Shown: positions 44,301 to 55,113 of the stretch, in pieces | How the letters are laid out: the number at the start of each line of letters is the position of its first letter | How positions within the stretch are numbered: position 1 is the stretch's first letter | Source: Chlorella sp. KRBP | Lineage: Eukaryota > Chlorophyta > Trebouxiophyceae > Chlorellales > Chlorellaceae | Length of the DNA stretch: 64,000 nucleotides | Direction of reading: 5' to 3' | Assembly: GCA_004335735.1 (NCBI GenBank) | Contig: QAXK01003899.1 | Location: 1-64,000, forward strand | Position numbers and translations under genes: made by a program | The notes under the pieces: model-generated | Seen by the model: only the letters and a program-made list of their open reading frames with translations | Database searches by the model: none | What the model was told of the DNA's origin: nothing

Positions 44301-47182
44301 GCGGCCACGACCCCGCCGCTCCCAACGCCACCCAGGAAGCCGTTGGTGACCAGCCACAACCCAAACGCTCCCTCAAGGAGGGCACCAAGGAGGAGGGCGA
44401 TCTCATAGAGGAAGCGGGTGGTGCCGGTGGAGGTGTGGGCGGTGTGAGCGGGAGCGGTCAGCAGCCGGCGGTGCTGAGGCAGAGGCGGCGGAGGCCTCCG
44501 CGTGGCAACAGCAGCTTCCTGCTGCGGCCTGGGGCGGGGGACAGCGGCTTGGGGTTGGAGGTGCCGGTGGGCAACCTGGGCGTCAAGGTCGGTGTGCCGG
44601 GTGCTTGGTGTGGGTGTGTGGCTTGCAAACGGGGCCGCATCAACCAAGGCAGCACGGGTAGCAGCGAGGCAAGATTATGCACAAGCCCACACCAGGCTTG
44701 GTGTAGCAGCCTGGGTGCGGCGTGGGAGGGAGTGGGTGAACTTGCCTCCATCAGCTTCTCGACTGTGTGTTCCGTTACCCATGCGCCACGCAGTTTGAGG
44801 CGGATAAGGGCGGCAAGCGGCAGCACGACAGCGCTGGTGACGGCCCGGTTGGCGGTGCCAGCGGCGAACGCGCGGGCGCGGGTGCGGGTGGAGGCCCGAG
44901 CAGCGTCCAGGAGAGGCGCAGCCCTTTGAATGGGGCGGGGCCTGGTGCAGGGACCCGTGGGGAGGGCAGGCGGGGTACGGGTGGCGACAGCTCTGATGAG
45001 GGCATGGAAGCGGAGGATCATGTGGAGGGGGGCGGTGGCACCACGGGCGACGGAACGGATGAGGCGGTGGGGGATGAGACGCGGGAGATGTCTGCAGAGG
45101 TGAGGAGGACTTTGGTTGCTTAGAACCAGGTCGGACGATTGAAGCATCACCATCTGCTGCCATCACCACCACTCCGGCAGACAGGCGTTGGCATGAGCTG
45201 ACAAGCGCGGGTGCTGCTGCGTTGGGGACAGCCGTGCGCGTGCCTCTTTGTTGTGTAGCTTGCAAACTGGGCTTCAGGCCGCATCAACCCACAGTGTGTG
45301 CATCAAGCCTGTCACGTGTGCCTGCCCCACTGAACACGTGCAGAGGCGTGTGCGCCACGTGCCCCGCCAGGCCAGCGCCGTCAACCTGTCCACGCGCGTG
45401 CCCAGCGCTGAGCTGGCGCGCCTCAAGGCAGAGCTGGAGCAGCTCAGGGGCGAGAACCGCAGGCTCAAGGGGACGACGGGGGACGGCTCGGAGGGGGGCG
45501 GGCGCATGGTGCACCAAGAGGTACGCGCACGCAACAACAACCTGCGCAGCTTCGCACTGTCCACCTCAGATGCGGTTCCTCCTCTTCCTCGCTGCCGATC
45601 TTGGGTGCCTTGACGCAACGGCGGGCTGCCCTGATGTGCAAGTGGCACGCACACACACACACACCAGCATGTTTCCAATGCCGTCCGCGCGCTGCACGCT
45701 GCATGTTTGCTCAGCACGTGGACCCATCCACTTGCGCGTTCCGCTCAGTCGGCCTGAGCCCACGCACTGCACATTGGTGACGAGCCGCTTGCCTGCGCTT
45801 GCTTGCGCCCATGCCCTCCGTGGCCCTGTGCAGGACGAGGGCGGCGACGACAGCGGGGAGGGTGAGGCCTTCCCTGCGCAGGGCAAGGCTCAGCTGGAGG
45901 AGCGCCTGCAGTGGGCCTGGAGGGAGCTGGCGGCGCAGCGGGTGGCGCGGCAGGCAGCTGAGGAGAAGCTGACCCAGGTGCACTTGGAGCTCAAACAGGT
46001 GCGGGGGATGGGAGCTTCTCGCTGCCTGCTTGCTGCTACCTTGGCCTCTGCTGCGCCTTTGCACAGGACTCGTGCGCACGTGAGACGCCTGCGGCAAGGA
46101 GGGCTTGATCAGCAGAGTGTAGAGGAGGTTGTGCGTGCCTGTTTGGTGTGTGCAGCTAGCAAACAGGGCGGCCCAGCCGCGGCAGCCAAGGCAACACGGA
46201 TCAGCGAGGAAAGATTAGGCACCAGCCCAGGCCAGAGCATGCAGCCTGTTTGCGACGCGTCTTGTGGCTGCCGCGTGCAGGCCAGGGCGGAGCTGGGCCT
46301 ACTGAGCGGCAGGCTCCTTGCGCTGGCCACTGCCACGACTAGCGCCACCGCTGCTGCAGCGGGCTCGCCCGACCCTTCTGGACTGGTGGGCATTCACGCG
46401 CAGCTGGCGGCAGCAGCGGCATCGGTGAGTGCCCTGCTCGTGTCGGCACGCATGTTGCCGCACCATGTGCTCATCACCAGCCACACACTAGTTGCCGCGG
46501 CTGTGCCGTCCCATTTGCAAGCTACACACGCACACGCGCCTGTGCGGTCGCCATGCCATGTGTGCAGCCAGCTGCGGTGGCGGCGCTGCTGGACCCCTTG
46601 TCAGCCGCACTCTACGCCGCCAGCCCCAGCATCGCCGCAGCCGCGGCACTCCAGCAGCAGCAGCAGCACCTGACGGCTCTGGCTCACATCATGGCGGCGG
46701 CGGCACACTCGCCTGTAACTGCGGCGGCGGCACGGGCGGCGGCGGCGGCGTCTGTCAGCGGGGGCTCAGGCGCGCAGCCGTGCATGCCGACTCCTGATGT
46801 GGGCTTGCTGCTGGCGGTGCAGCAGCAGCTTGCGGCAGCGGCGGCGGCGGTGGTGGAGCAGAGGGAGTGCAGTGTGCAGCGGCCTGAGAGCAGCGGGACT
46901 AACAGCGGAGGCAACAGGGCAATTGCTGTTGGTGGTGAGGGTGGTGTTGAGAGTGGTGGTGCTCGGAGGGGTGGTGAGAGCGAGCCGGGTCGTGAGGTGC
47001 AGGGTGCTGGTGAGTCGGGCAGCAAGCAGGCGGCCGTGGAGTCGGCTGGTGCAGCACGCGAGGCCAGTGGCAGCGGTGGCGGCAGCAGCGGCGACATGCA
47101 GCCGTCAGGCCAGGAGCGCGCCACGGGGGTGCCAGCAGAGCGGTGCAGCCAGCCGCCGCAGGAGGGTGGCGTGGCGACCTAG
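41308..47182 (+). CDS. 13-exon protein of unknown function
   Basis: Exons: 41308-41519, 41631-41802, 41912-41970, 42115-42224, 42363-42493, 42605-43463, 43645-43973, 44210-44587, 44794-45099, 45344-45520, 45834-45998, 46281-46424, 46568-47182. All phases agree; 1,218 residues. I do not recognise the family. Residues 1-70 are acidic then basic (FELTDSEDDE, then R/S-rich), like a nuclear protein. Residues 71-230 look folded: MYKAYFRWQHYPFVKA, ARYTHHQRSVLQIL, KKHSLSDGSGGQYSTN, VIRYDLEFLGLCPCMVDVEI. The middle is Pro/Met/His-rich (many MPP, GPRM and HPM repeats), then Gln-, Gly- and acidic stretches. Exon 10 has a short leucine-zipper-like ARLKAELEQLRGENRRLK and exon 11 another coil (LEERLQWAWRELAAQR). 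The C terminus is Ala-rich. A transcription cofactor-like protein is possible but only a guess. Its introns carry a shared repeated motif. Confidence 0.65.
42062..42090 (-). repeat. Intron motif copy 1 (inverted)
   Basis: The reverse complement contains CTTGCAAACGGGGC preceded by a GTGTGTG run, matching the copy at 44613. Located in the intron 41971-42114. Confidence 0.55.
42223..42270 (+). repeat. GGGTGC hexanucleotide array at a splice donor
   Basis: Seven GGGTGC units and one GGGTGT. The modelled donor GT (42225-42226) is inside the first unit and every unit offers an equal donor. Confidence 0.85.
44613..44696 (+). repeat. Intron motif copy 2
   Basis: Core TGTGTGGCTTGCAAACGGGG, then AGCAGCGAGGCAAGATTA and AGCCCACACCAGG. 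In the intron 44588-44793. About 84 bp align with the copy at 46145. Confidence 0.65.
45251..45290 (+). repeat. Intron motif copy 3
   Basis: TGTGTAGCTTGCAAACTGGG followed by GGCCGCATCAACCC, both shared with the 44613 copy. In the intron 45100-45343. Confidence 0.6.
46145..46235 (+). repeat. Intron motif copy 4
   Basis: GCTAGCAAACAGGGCGGC, then CAGCGAGGAAAGATTAGGCA and AGCCCAGGCCAG, colinear with the 44613 copy. In the intron 45999-46280. Confidence 0.65.
46511..46535 (-). repeat. Intron motif copy 5 (inverted, core only)
   Basis: The reverse complement reads GTGTGTAGCTTGCAAATGGG. In the intron 46425-46567. Confidence 0.5.
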
Positions 47183-47761
47183 GCCAGGTGGCCTTGCTGC
47201 AGCTGATGGTGTGACGATTGTTATGGTGCCCACAGGGCGCGATGTGGAGGTTGGCGTGAGCGGCCCAAGCATAGCAGGAGCGTGAGGCACCACTACTTTT
47301 TTTGGTTTTCCTGGGGCAGAGAGAACCGGTACGGACGTTTACACGTGGTTTGTGGAACTCGCAGCCTGCTGCTGAGCACTGTCCTCGCCGTGTTTGATTT
47401 TTGATGAACCCACTCCTTGGGTCCGAAGGGGAGCGCGGGGAGCCCTGGGTCTGTGTTGAGTGAACGAAGATTTCCTTTGTTAATATCTGCGGCTGCTGTG
47501 CGCGGCCATTCTTGCTCTGCCATCCGCAGCCTGCTGCTGTGCGCTGATAAGGAACCTGGGCAAGTTGCCTCTCGACCGACCCCTTGTTGCATGAATCCCG
47601 TCCGCAAACACATCCACACATACAGCAAAATCACCATTAACCCGTACGATACACAAAGTCTAATACACCGGCCACACAGCAGCCCAGAATCACAAGCCCA
47701 GCACATGTCACAAGCTAGCGGCTCACGCCAAAAGCCTCATCCAGCAGACGCAAGCTCGGAA
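47183..47761. other. Convergent intergenic region
   Basis: 579 bp between two converging stops, with an AT-rich part (47600-47700). No gene, RNA or TGTAA motif recognised. Confidence 0.55.
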
Positions 47762-48531
47762 TCACTTGGGGTCCACGCGGTTGGGGAAGAGCGACATGCG
47801 GCCGCTCTGGAACCACTGCGAATACTCGGATCTGCGTCCATATGGCAGGCAGGACAGCAAGCACATCATCCACGTAGCAACTGGACTGCGCGGTCATGTT
47901 TGCGCTGCGTGCGGCCTCCCCTCACCTGTACTTCTCGCCGACCTTGGCGGCGTCGGGCTGCTCGTACCACTGCGTGCCGCTGGACCACCTGCAACGCAAG
48001 GAGAGCAGCACAAGGCCATTCCTTGAACTGCGGAATCCTGCAGCTGTCCGTACGGGCGCAGACAGATGCACGCTTCATCCACGCACTCTGGGTCCTTGAT
48101 GAACGCGCGGGCAACCATGTAGCCAAACAGGCCCAGAGCTCCTGCGCAAGAGGCAGCAGAGGCACAGGTTGTTGTTGCTGCACATGCCATGTCACCTCGC
48201 GATCGCGCGCGGTGCAAGTGCCTTGCGGCCCGGACAGAGCGCCCGGGCCCTCGGCGCCGCGCGTCAAGAGCGATACGGATCCCTAGTATTCAGCGACTGG
48301 GCTTTGCGGGTCCTGCGTGGCGCCAGGGCGCCAGGCCCACCCTGGCGAATCGAGGAGGATCTCTGCCCCCAGAGGAAGCTCCTGCTGCGCTGGGCTGCAT
48401 GATGATGGCCCTGGAGCTGCCTGCTGCACAGCGCGTTGGTGTCCTGAGCCCCTCCCTGGTGGCCAAGGCCTGCACGCACCCGCGATGGGCACCGACAGCG
48501 CCACAATGTCGGGACCGAACCACTTGCCCAT
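47762..48531 (-). CDS. 79-residue single-span membrane protein
   Basis: Four small exons (complement): 48531-48480, 48141-48087, 47988-47926, 47831-47762. All junction phases agree. The protein starts MGKWFGPD, has one hydrophobic segment (residues 9-30, IVALSVPIAGALGLFGYMVA), then a polar tail with EWSSGTQWYEQPDAAKVGEK and QWFQSGRMSLFPNRVDPK. It has no cleavable presequence. Size, the single N-terminal span and the aromatic, charged tail resemble small accessory subunits of mitochondrial respiratory complexes, but I cannot name a family, so that role is a guess. Being split into four tiny exons, it is easily missed by gene finders. Tandem with the DNAJB gene upstream on the same strand (190 bp between them). 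Confidence 0.55.
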
Positions 48532-48721
48532 GGTGTGAGCTTGGTGTGTGGTGGTGGTGGCTGTATGAGCTGGGCTGTGTGAGCAGGGCAGGTCTGGCGT
48601 GGGAAGACGTTGCGACCGGCGCTGCACGACGGGGCTTGGGCAATTTGCCGGCAGGAGAAAGCATGGGAAAGCTTAGGCAGATGCCTGAGGTGGGAGCAAG
48701 CATGTGTGCATCATCCTGGTG

Positions 48722-50720
48722 TCACGCGGTGCCCAGCACGCCGCGCAGCTGGGCTTTCTGCTCGTCGGTGAGCGCCCGCGGGAACTTGACGTCGAAGCTG
48801 ACCACAAGGTTGCCAAACGTGCCGGGCTGCTTGCTGACGGGCATGCCCTTGCCCCTGCGCACCACACACAGTGCACCCACACACAGGCAATGCGGATGAG
48901 CACGCGGTTGAGGACGCACACGCGGGCCCGATGCGCCACACCAACACAGGGCCAATGCACTCACTTGACGATCTTGATGCTGCTGGGTGTGAGCACGTCG
49001 CGCAGCTCCACCTCGATTGTGGATCCGTCCAGGTGCTGCAGCCGCAAGGTGGTACCGCACAGCGCGTCCGCCAAGGAGATCTGGGCCGTGTACGTCAAGT
49101 CGTTGCCGTTCCTCTGCAGCAGTGGGGCAGCAGGCGCACACAGTGAACACGTGTGTGATTGGCTTATGGCCAGGCTGGCAATCACTCAGGCTGGCGTGCC
49201 AACGAGTCGCAAAGGCGACTCACCTTGTACCGTGGGTGGGACTTTTCCTCAATCACAAACACAATGTCTGCAGGTATGACGCCCGGCGCTTGGTCGCCTG
49301 CAGCCAACGTCATGATGGGGGGGGATAACATGCGGTTGGTGTGTGTGGTGACCTTCACATCTGGTACAGCCACGTCTGGCAAGCAAATAGTGTGTTGCCT
49401 TGCTGTGCGCCAGCGTCCCCACCGCGCTACGGCCAAGCACCCCTCCCAAGGTCCACACCCTGGTGCTCACCCTTTTCCGGGAATGTGATCTTGGTGCCTC
49501 CCTTCCACCCCGGCTTGATGTTTAGCTCGAGCACCTCTGACTCTGTGCGCCCGCCGCCCAGCTGCCGGCTGATCTTCATCTTGCGCGTGCATCCGCTGTA
49601 GAGGTCCTCCAAAGTAATGGCAAGCTGGTGCTCGATGGGCGGCGCCTTGCGAGGCCCCGCGCTGCGCGCGCTGGCCGAGCGGCCCATGGGACCCATGCCT
49701 GGCATGCCTGTGCACACATGCACACGCATACACCGTTTGCTACTTGTTCTGCTGCACTTGCGCTCCGTCCTTGGGCACAACCAGCACCGCTGTGCCAGGA
49801 GCGTCCCAACACGCCACCACGCACCTCCAAATCCGCCCATCCCTCCCATGCCGCCGCCAAACATCTGCTCAAACGGGTCCATGCCGCCGCCCATCCCGCC
49901 GCCGCCGCCACCCATGCCTCCAAAGAACTGCACGCAATGGTGACCACCACCGTGCGAGCATTGCAGTGCGGGGCGTGTGTGACACCATGTGGGGCCTGGT
50001 TGCCCTGCCTGCCCTCCGCTGGCCTCGTCCCTCGCTCTCCTGGCTTGGCCCGCCACCACAGGGCCACCCGTCGCACCTCTCTGAAGAGGTCGTCCGCTGT
50101 CCGGAAGTGCATGCCGCCCATGCTGGGCCCCCCCGCCCCGCCAGGCCCTCCACCGCCCATGCCGCCCTTGAGGCCCTCCTCGCCAAACCGGTCATACACC
50201 TCGCGCTTCTGAGGGTCGGACAGCACCTGCGCCTCGCGTGCCAAACGCAGCATGTGTTGACAGCATGCTGGCGCGACACAGTGCCCTTCCTGACACTGTG
50301 CAGCAAACATGCCGCACCTCGTACGCCTCTGCGATCTCCTTGAACTTGATCGTGGCCTTGTCCCGCTCCTCTGGGTTCTTGTCCTGCGCCACACAGGATG
50401 AGGGGCGCACCCACAGCAGTCAGTGCCTGCCTGAATGTCAGCTGCACACGCGATGGCGCATGAGCAGGCCCGTGATCGCCCCCACAGACCGAGTCCTCGG
50501 CGCAGTCCCGCTCACCGGGTGCCATTTCATCGCTAGCTTGCGGTACGCTGCAGGCACGCGGCAACAGACAGTGGGTGGCACGGCCTCAGTCCCTGCGCCA
50601 CGCCGACGTGCGCCGCTTGTGGCGGTGACGTCGCTCTCCCCGCACCGCCGCACCTTTCTTGAGCTCGTTGTCGTCTGCATCCTTGCCCACTTCAAGGATG
50701 CTGTAGTAGTCCTTCCCCAT
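48722..50720 (-). CDS. Type II (class B) DnaJ / Hsp40 co-chaperone, DNAJB1/Sis1-like
   Basis: Stimulates the Hsp70 ATPase and delivers unfolded clients, probably in cytosol and nucleus (no transit peptide). Nine exons (complement): 50720-50654, 50547-50516, 50383-50318, 50226-50077, 49927-49825, 49707-49471, 49297-49224, 49113-48965, 48854-48722; 336 residues, the usual size (human DNAJB1 340). J domain residues 1-70: MGKDYYSILEV, AYRKLAMKWHP, FKEIAEAYEVLSD, YDRFGEEGLK. The HPD catalytic triad (His32-Pro33-Asp34) is split by intron 2 between P and D. A Gly/Met/Phe-rich region follows (FFGGMGGGGGGMGG, FEQMFGGGMGG). Two C-terminal client-binding beta domains follow: ITLEDLYSGCTRKMKISR, LNIKPGWKGGTKITFPEKG, IVFVIEEKSHPRYKRNGNDL, ISLADALCGTTLRLQHLDG, PGTFGNLVVSFDVKFP. 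There is no zinc finger, which defines type II. Confidence 0.93.
49338..49364. repeat. Second intron motif, copy in DNAJB intron
   Basis: GTGTGTGTGGTGACCTTCACATCTGG on the + strand (antisense to the gene), similar to 58393-58415 and to 147-163. Confidence 0.45.
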
Positions 50721-51168
50721 CCAGCACCAGCTGCTCTACCAGCGAGTGCACTGCTCTCGTGTGGCTTCTTGCTCGCGGTCCCGAGAGGCCGAAAGTGGCG
50801 GCTTCAACAAGCAGCACACGCCGGCACCTCAACTAGTTCAAGCTGAGCGCTCCTGCACGCTCGCCGCCGCTGCAAGTGCTGGCCGCTGCAAGGAGAGAGG
50901 CTTCGAGAACACCACCTCGGCTAGCGCACAGTGGCTGCTGCGAGGCGAACAGCGCAAGGAGGACTGCGTGTGTGGGCGCTGTGTGTGCGTTGCTTCTCCT
51001 TTCTCCCCGGCTGTTTCTCAGGGCGCAGATCGATCTGCGCAGCAAGTGGAGCCTGTGCAGACCAGGTGCATGTTGCTCTACCGACGCACAGCATCCCCCA
51101 CAAGCTCCTCCTCCCGCGGCTGCCTGCACCGGGCCTCCACCGTTGAGCGCCGCGTCGACACGCGCACG
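50721..51168. promoter_or_regulatory. Divergent promoter region (DNAJB / cyclic phosphodiesterase)
   Basis: 448 bp between opposed ATGs. Heat-shock genes usually carry nGAAn-type elements; I saw scattered GAA/TTC (for example GGCTTCTTGCTCG, GGCTTCAACAAGC) but no clean heat-shock element. Confidence 0.4.
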
Positions 51169-52190
51169 ATGGCAGCGACGGAGAGCTACTCGCTGTGGAT
51201 ACAGCCCAGCGGCGCTATGCAGGAGCGCCTGGCTGCGGAGATCACCCACCTAGCGGACCAGCACCCTGGCGCTCCCAGGCAAGGCTCACTGGGACGCACG
51301 CGCGTCGCTCACCTCCCCTGTCGCACCCCTGGTCGCCCATCCTCGTTCCTGGTCCTCCTCCAAACACAGGTTTCCGCCTCACGTCACGCTCCTGGGTGAC
51401 ATCCAGCAGCCCAGGGCGCAAGTGCTTGAGACGGCGAACAAGCTGGCATCGCAACTCAAGGTGCGGAGGGCGCAGGGCATCTCACTTCGGCACCTGCGGC
51501 ACAGCGACGCCTGCCACATGCCAGCTAGCGCCATCTACAGTGCCTGCCCCTGGCGTGCGCAGAAGTACCGCATCAACTTCCAGGATGCGACGTTCGGCAC
51601 CTTTTACTACCAGTGCATCTTCCTGCTGTGCGCCAAGGACCCAGACACCATGGCGGCCGCGCAGCTGGCGCGGTGAGCTGTCTTGGGGACAGAGCACACA
51701 GTGCACGCGGTTCAGCTCGATGTGCGCACAGCCAAGGCCTTGCAGCAAGGCTCCAGGTGCCACCAGCTGCACCATCCTGACGCGCCCAATCGCACCTGTA
51801 CGCTCGCAGGGACCTGTACGGCATGACGACCGGGCCGTACATGCCGCACCTGTCGCTCCTGTATGCCGACCTCACAGACCAGCAGAAAGCCGAGGTGAGC
51901 CCAGCCCTGTGCGTGCCTGTCATCAGCCTGGCAGCAGGCAGGTGCCACCCTGTGTAGTGTTGGCAACGGCCACTTGTGCGCGCCAACCGTGGTGCCGCTC
52001 TCCTACACCACATGTCGGTGCGCAGGTGGCAGCGCACGTGCGCGGGCGGATGTTTGGTGCGGGCGCCTCTTACGAGACGTTGCTAGCAGATCCCGGCTTC
52101 ACGGCTGAGACCGTGTCAGTCTGGTCCACACCCACGGGCGACAAGACAACCGCCAGCTGGGAGCTGGTGGCCACCATCCCGCTGCAGTAA
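51169..52190 (+). CDS. Cyclic phosphodiesterase, 2H phosphoesterase family (CPDase)
   Basis: Plant-type enzymes of this family open ADP-ribose 1'',2''-cyclic phosphate, produced by tRNA splicing, and nucleoside 2',3'-cyclic phosphates. Five exons: 51169-51278, 51370-51460, 51563-51672, 51810-51894, 52026-52190; 186 residues, close to the 181 of the Arabidopsis enzyme. Start MAATESYSLWIQPSG matches the usual YSVW.xP beginning. The two catalytic H-x-T/S-x motifs are present: HVTL at His41-Thr43 and HLSL at His117-Ser119. ATFGTFYYQCIFLL and SVWSTPTGD are family landmarks. The first intron begins GC rather than GT (AG/GCAAGG), the only choice that keeps the frame into FPPHVTLLGD. Probably cytosolic; no targeting sequence. 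Confidence 0.9.
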
Positions 52191-53744
52191 CTTGTTGATG
52201 GCTTTGCCTGTAATGATTAGGCTCCCGCCGTGCCCCTTGCTGCCCCTTGCTTCCCTCATGCTGGTGCCGCACAATGGCAACGCACGACGAGGTTTGGTGT
52301 GCAGACGTTGCTGATGCGGGAGCTGCTTTACCCCCATCCCGCTGCAAAGCCATGCCAGGCGCGCCTTGCCTGTCTGATCAGTCGCTGCCCTAGCGCGACC
52401 AGAGGTATACGTCGATAGCGGTTATTGCAGAAAGCTCAGCCAGAAGGGTACAAAAGTCCAGGCACGTACATGTCCAGGCGAAGCAACACATGTACGCGCC
52501 AGCCTCATGCGAGGGCGTGGGCCAGTCGAGCAGGTACAGGTGGGAGTGCGGGGCGCGATCAAGGCGGCAGGCAGCTGCTCCACAGAGGACCAGCGGGTGA
52601 GCGCACCACCCGTTGCGGGTGTGCCAACTAGCCCTGCGCTTCACTAGGTACCTGTGAGTAGCGCGTACGGCGCCCAAAACCACAACGCTGAGGAGGGAAC
52701 TACCTGGGGGTAAGAATGCTGGCACTTGGCGCCGCAACCACTGGCTGTGTGCCCAGGCCACTGTGCCACACCAATCTGGAAATGAAGTTCAACGCCGTCA
52801 AACCTCTCCGCGCAGGAGCGTCCTACAGAGTACCCTACCGCCAGTGTGTGACTCGGATCCCACGCTTCAGGAGCACAAAACCAGCGCTGCCCCACGCTGC
52901 TCTTCAATGCACGCACGTACACCGCCACAGAGACAGAACGACACGCCGCACACTTGGCGTGCAGCGCACACACGCACAGAGGCACACCGAACGCACCAAG
53001 ACGCCACACACCAGGACCAGCAGCACAGTGCCACTGAAACAACGAGCACGCGAGAGGGGAAGAGCCAGAGAGCTGTGGTGCGTTCATGCACTGCATGGCC
53101 GTAGCGGCATGCGGTCCTACTGGCGCCAGGTTTGAAGATGCGCAGCAAGAGGGGAACGAAACATCAGATCCTCCCAAGAATACTCTCGAGCAGTTGAGCT
53201 TTGGTGGCAAACAGCAACTTTCACTCTCTCACGTCCTGAGCAGCGCACCTCGGAAGCAGCTTCAAAAACAGCGTGGCAGCAGAGTGAAGGCGCAAGCGAG
53301 GCGATGAAAGCACAGTGGGGAGGCTGGTTGCTAAGCGAGGCTCCAGTGTGGGAGCCAAAGGGCCTGGTAACGAGGCAGCGGAACCAGGCCACTCTATCGC
53401 ATAGTGCAGCGCGTGGCGCAACTCTCAGCATACATACCGTCACCCCCTGCCTGGTACAATACACCGCGCACAAGCCTGGCAAACGCAGCAGCGCATGCGC
53501 GTCCACTTGCGTGCAGGCCTCAGCAAGCCGGACAAAACGCTGGCGCAGCCAGCAGCTGCTGCGTCGGCATGCGGTTCTCCTCAGCGCGTATGCAGGAGCA
53601 CGCACAGAAAACTAGCCGGTCCTTGCGCGTGCTGCGCCTATGTATATGGGGAGGGGGGGTTGCACGTACACTGGGTTGGTGCTGTGTCCATCACGCTGTC
53701 CTGCTCGTGGCGGCTCCTGCAGCGCTACACACGATGCACCGCCG
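52191..53744. other. Intergenic region without recognised gene
   Basis: 1.55 kb between converging genes. It starts with a TGTAA poly(A) motif (52209-52213). Open frames exist on both strands but begin at TTG/GTG and show no domain or consistent splice pattern. The part around 52900-53050 is rich in CA dinucleotides and ACACGC repeats. It may hold long 3' UTRs or a non-coding transcript. Confidence 0.5.
52209..52213 (+). terminator. TGTAA poly(A) motif for the cyclic phosphodiesterase gene
   Basis: Located 19 nt after the TAA stop at 52188-52190. Confidence 0.45.
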
Positions 53745-54678
53745 TCACGCCGCCAGGTGCTGGAGGCGGGAGCCAAAGTGCCACAGCGCCACGCTCCGCT
53801 TGATGGAGGAGAGCAGCACGGCGTCGTCCCACTGCTGCGTGGCGGGTGCGGGGCTGGGGGGCTGCACCACCATGGGCAGCGGCGTGCACAGGGAGGCGGG
53901 CGACGAAGTGCTGCCGGTCGCGGCAGCGTGCTTGTGGTGGTGCGGCGTGGGCGTGCAGCAGCGGCTGCCGGCCAGCGACATGGCCATGGGGAAGGGGCTG
54001 TTGCCCGTGCTGGCGGCGCGCACGTCCTGGTCGGCGTGCGGCTTGGGCAGGAGTTCACGCTGGTGGTGCGCAGGCGCCTTGTCGTGCAGCATCTGCTCGT
54101 CGTCCTCTTCTTCCCTGCGCAAATGTGCACACAGCGATGGTGCCAGGCCAAAAGTGGAGATACAGGCGATCGCGCCAAGGGAAGCAGAAGAGGCGGAACA
54201 TCGGGTGGGACCCAGTCCGACCAGGGCTCCTCCTTCTCCTCGGGGGCCGCACCTGAGCTCCAAGCGCACGCGGACGGTGCGGTCGGCCCTCTGCGCGTCA
54301 GCCAGGCCGGCGGTGAAGAGGTGCTCCAGCTTCTGCGCGTGCGTGCGTGATGGCGGGGGTTGCTGGATGTCGTGCGGTGTGCACCGAGGAGCAGACCTTC
54401 CAAGCAGTCCCTCCCTTTGCTGCGGGGACCAGGCCGCCTAGTGTGGCCCTCACCTGGAACGCCGTGTCGCTCTCGACCTTGAAGAGACGGTGCTTGCTGG
54501 GGGAGGTTGCCCATAGCGTGAGCGCGCGATGCGAGGGGCACTCCTCGCCCTGCGCCACCACCGTCTCCCACTTGTGCCTGGCCCGCGCCTGCAGCTCCTC
54601 GATGGAGCTCACGTTGAGACAGAAGGTTTCGGGCGGGTGCCCGTGCGGGCAGCACACGACCAGCCGGACTCTGACCAT
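53745..54678 (-). CDS. Small protein of unknown function (224 residues)
   Basis: Three exons (complement): 54678-54454, 54332-54253, 54114-53745, with consistent phases. Family not recognised. Residues 1-75 look folded: MVRVRLVVCCPHGHPPETFC, SIEELQARARHKWETVV, LTLWATSPSKHRLFKVESD. The alternating beta strand plus helix at the start recalls a ubiquitin-like or PB1-like fold, but no key residues confirm it. The segment DRTVRVRLELRREEEDDEQ precedes a low-complexity Ser/Pro/His tail. The last residues, DDAVLLSSIKRSVALWHFGS, could form a helix. It is divergent from the PB1 kinase gene over 435 bp, so the two may be co-expressed (inference). Confidence 0.5.
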
Positions 54679-55113
54679 CTAACTGTGTGAGCGAGGCCGG
54701 GGCGGAGAGTGCGTCCAGCGGGGTGAGGAAAGGCTGCAAAGGAGGAGTGTGCGTCGTTTGGAGGTCTGTGCTCAAGGCCGTGCTCCCCAGGCTCGAAACA
54801 GCCCAAGCCCCAAGTAAATCTCCTTGCATCCCCTGGAGCCTTCCAGCGGTAGTTTAGCCCGCACCAAAGCCCCCCAACGCCTTCAACACCTCCGCAGCAA
54901 GCCTGTTTGCTGCCCGCTGCTTGGTTGTTCGGCTCGCACTCGGCCGCCGAGTCGGAGGAGCCAGCGCTCCCACAGCAGCCCGCAGGCTCTCCAGGCTTGG
55001 CGACTCGCAGCGGTCGTCGGCAAGGAGGACCCCAGGCATGGCGGTTCCTCGTCGCGAGGGCCACGCGTGGCTCGGCCTCTGAGGCGGACTCTTCTCGCGT
55101 GGCTCGCAGCACC
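54679..55113. promoter_or_regulatory. Divergent promoter region (unknown 224-residue protein / PB1 kinase)
   Basis: 435 bp between opposed ATGs. No clear core promoter element. Confidence 0.4.

Noticed and set aside
52644..53210. 188-codon - strand frame
   Set aside because: Begins at TTG, Cys/Ala-rich without pattern, no splice-consistent neighbours.
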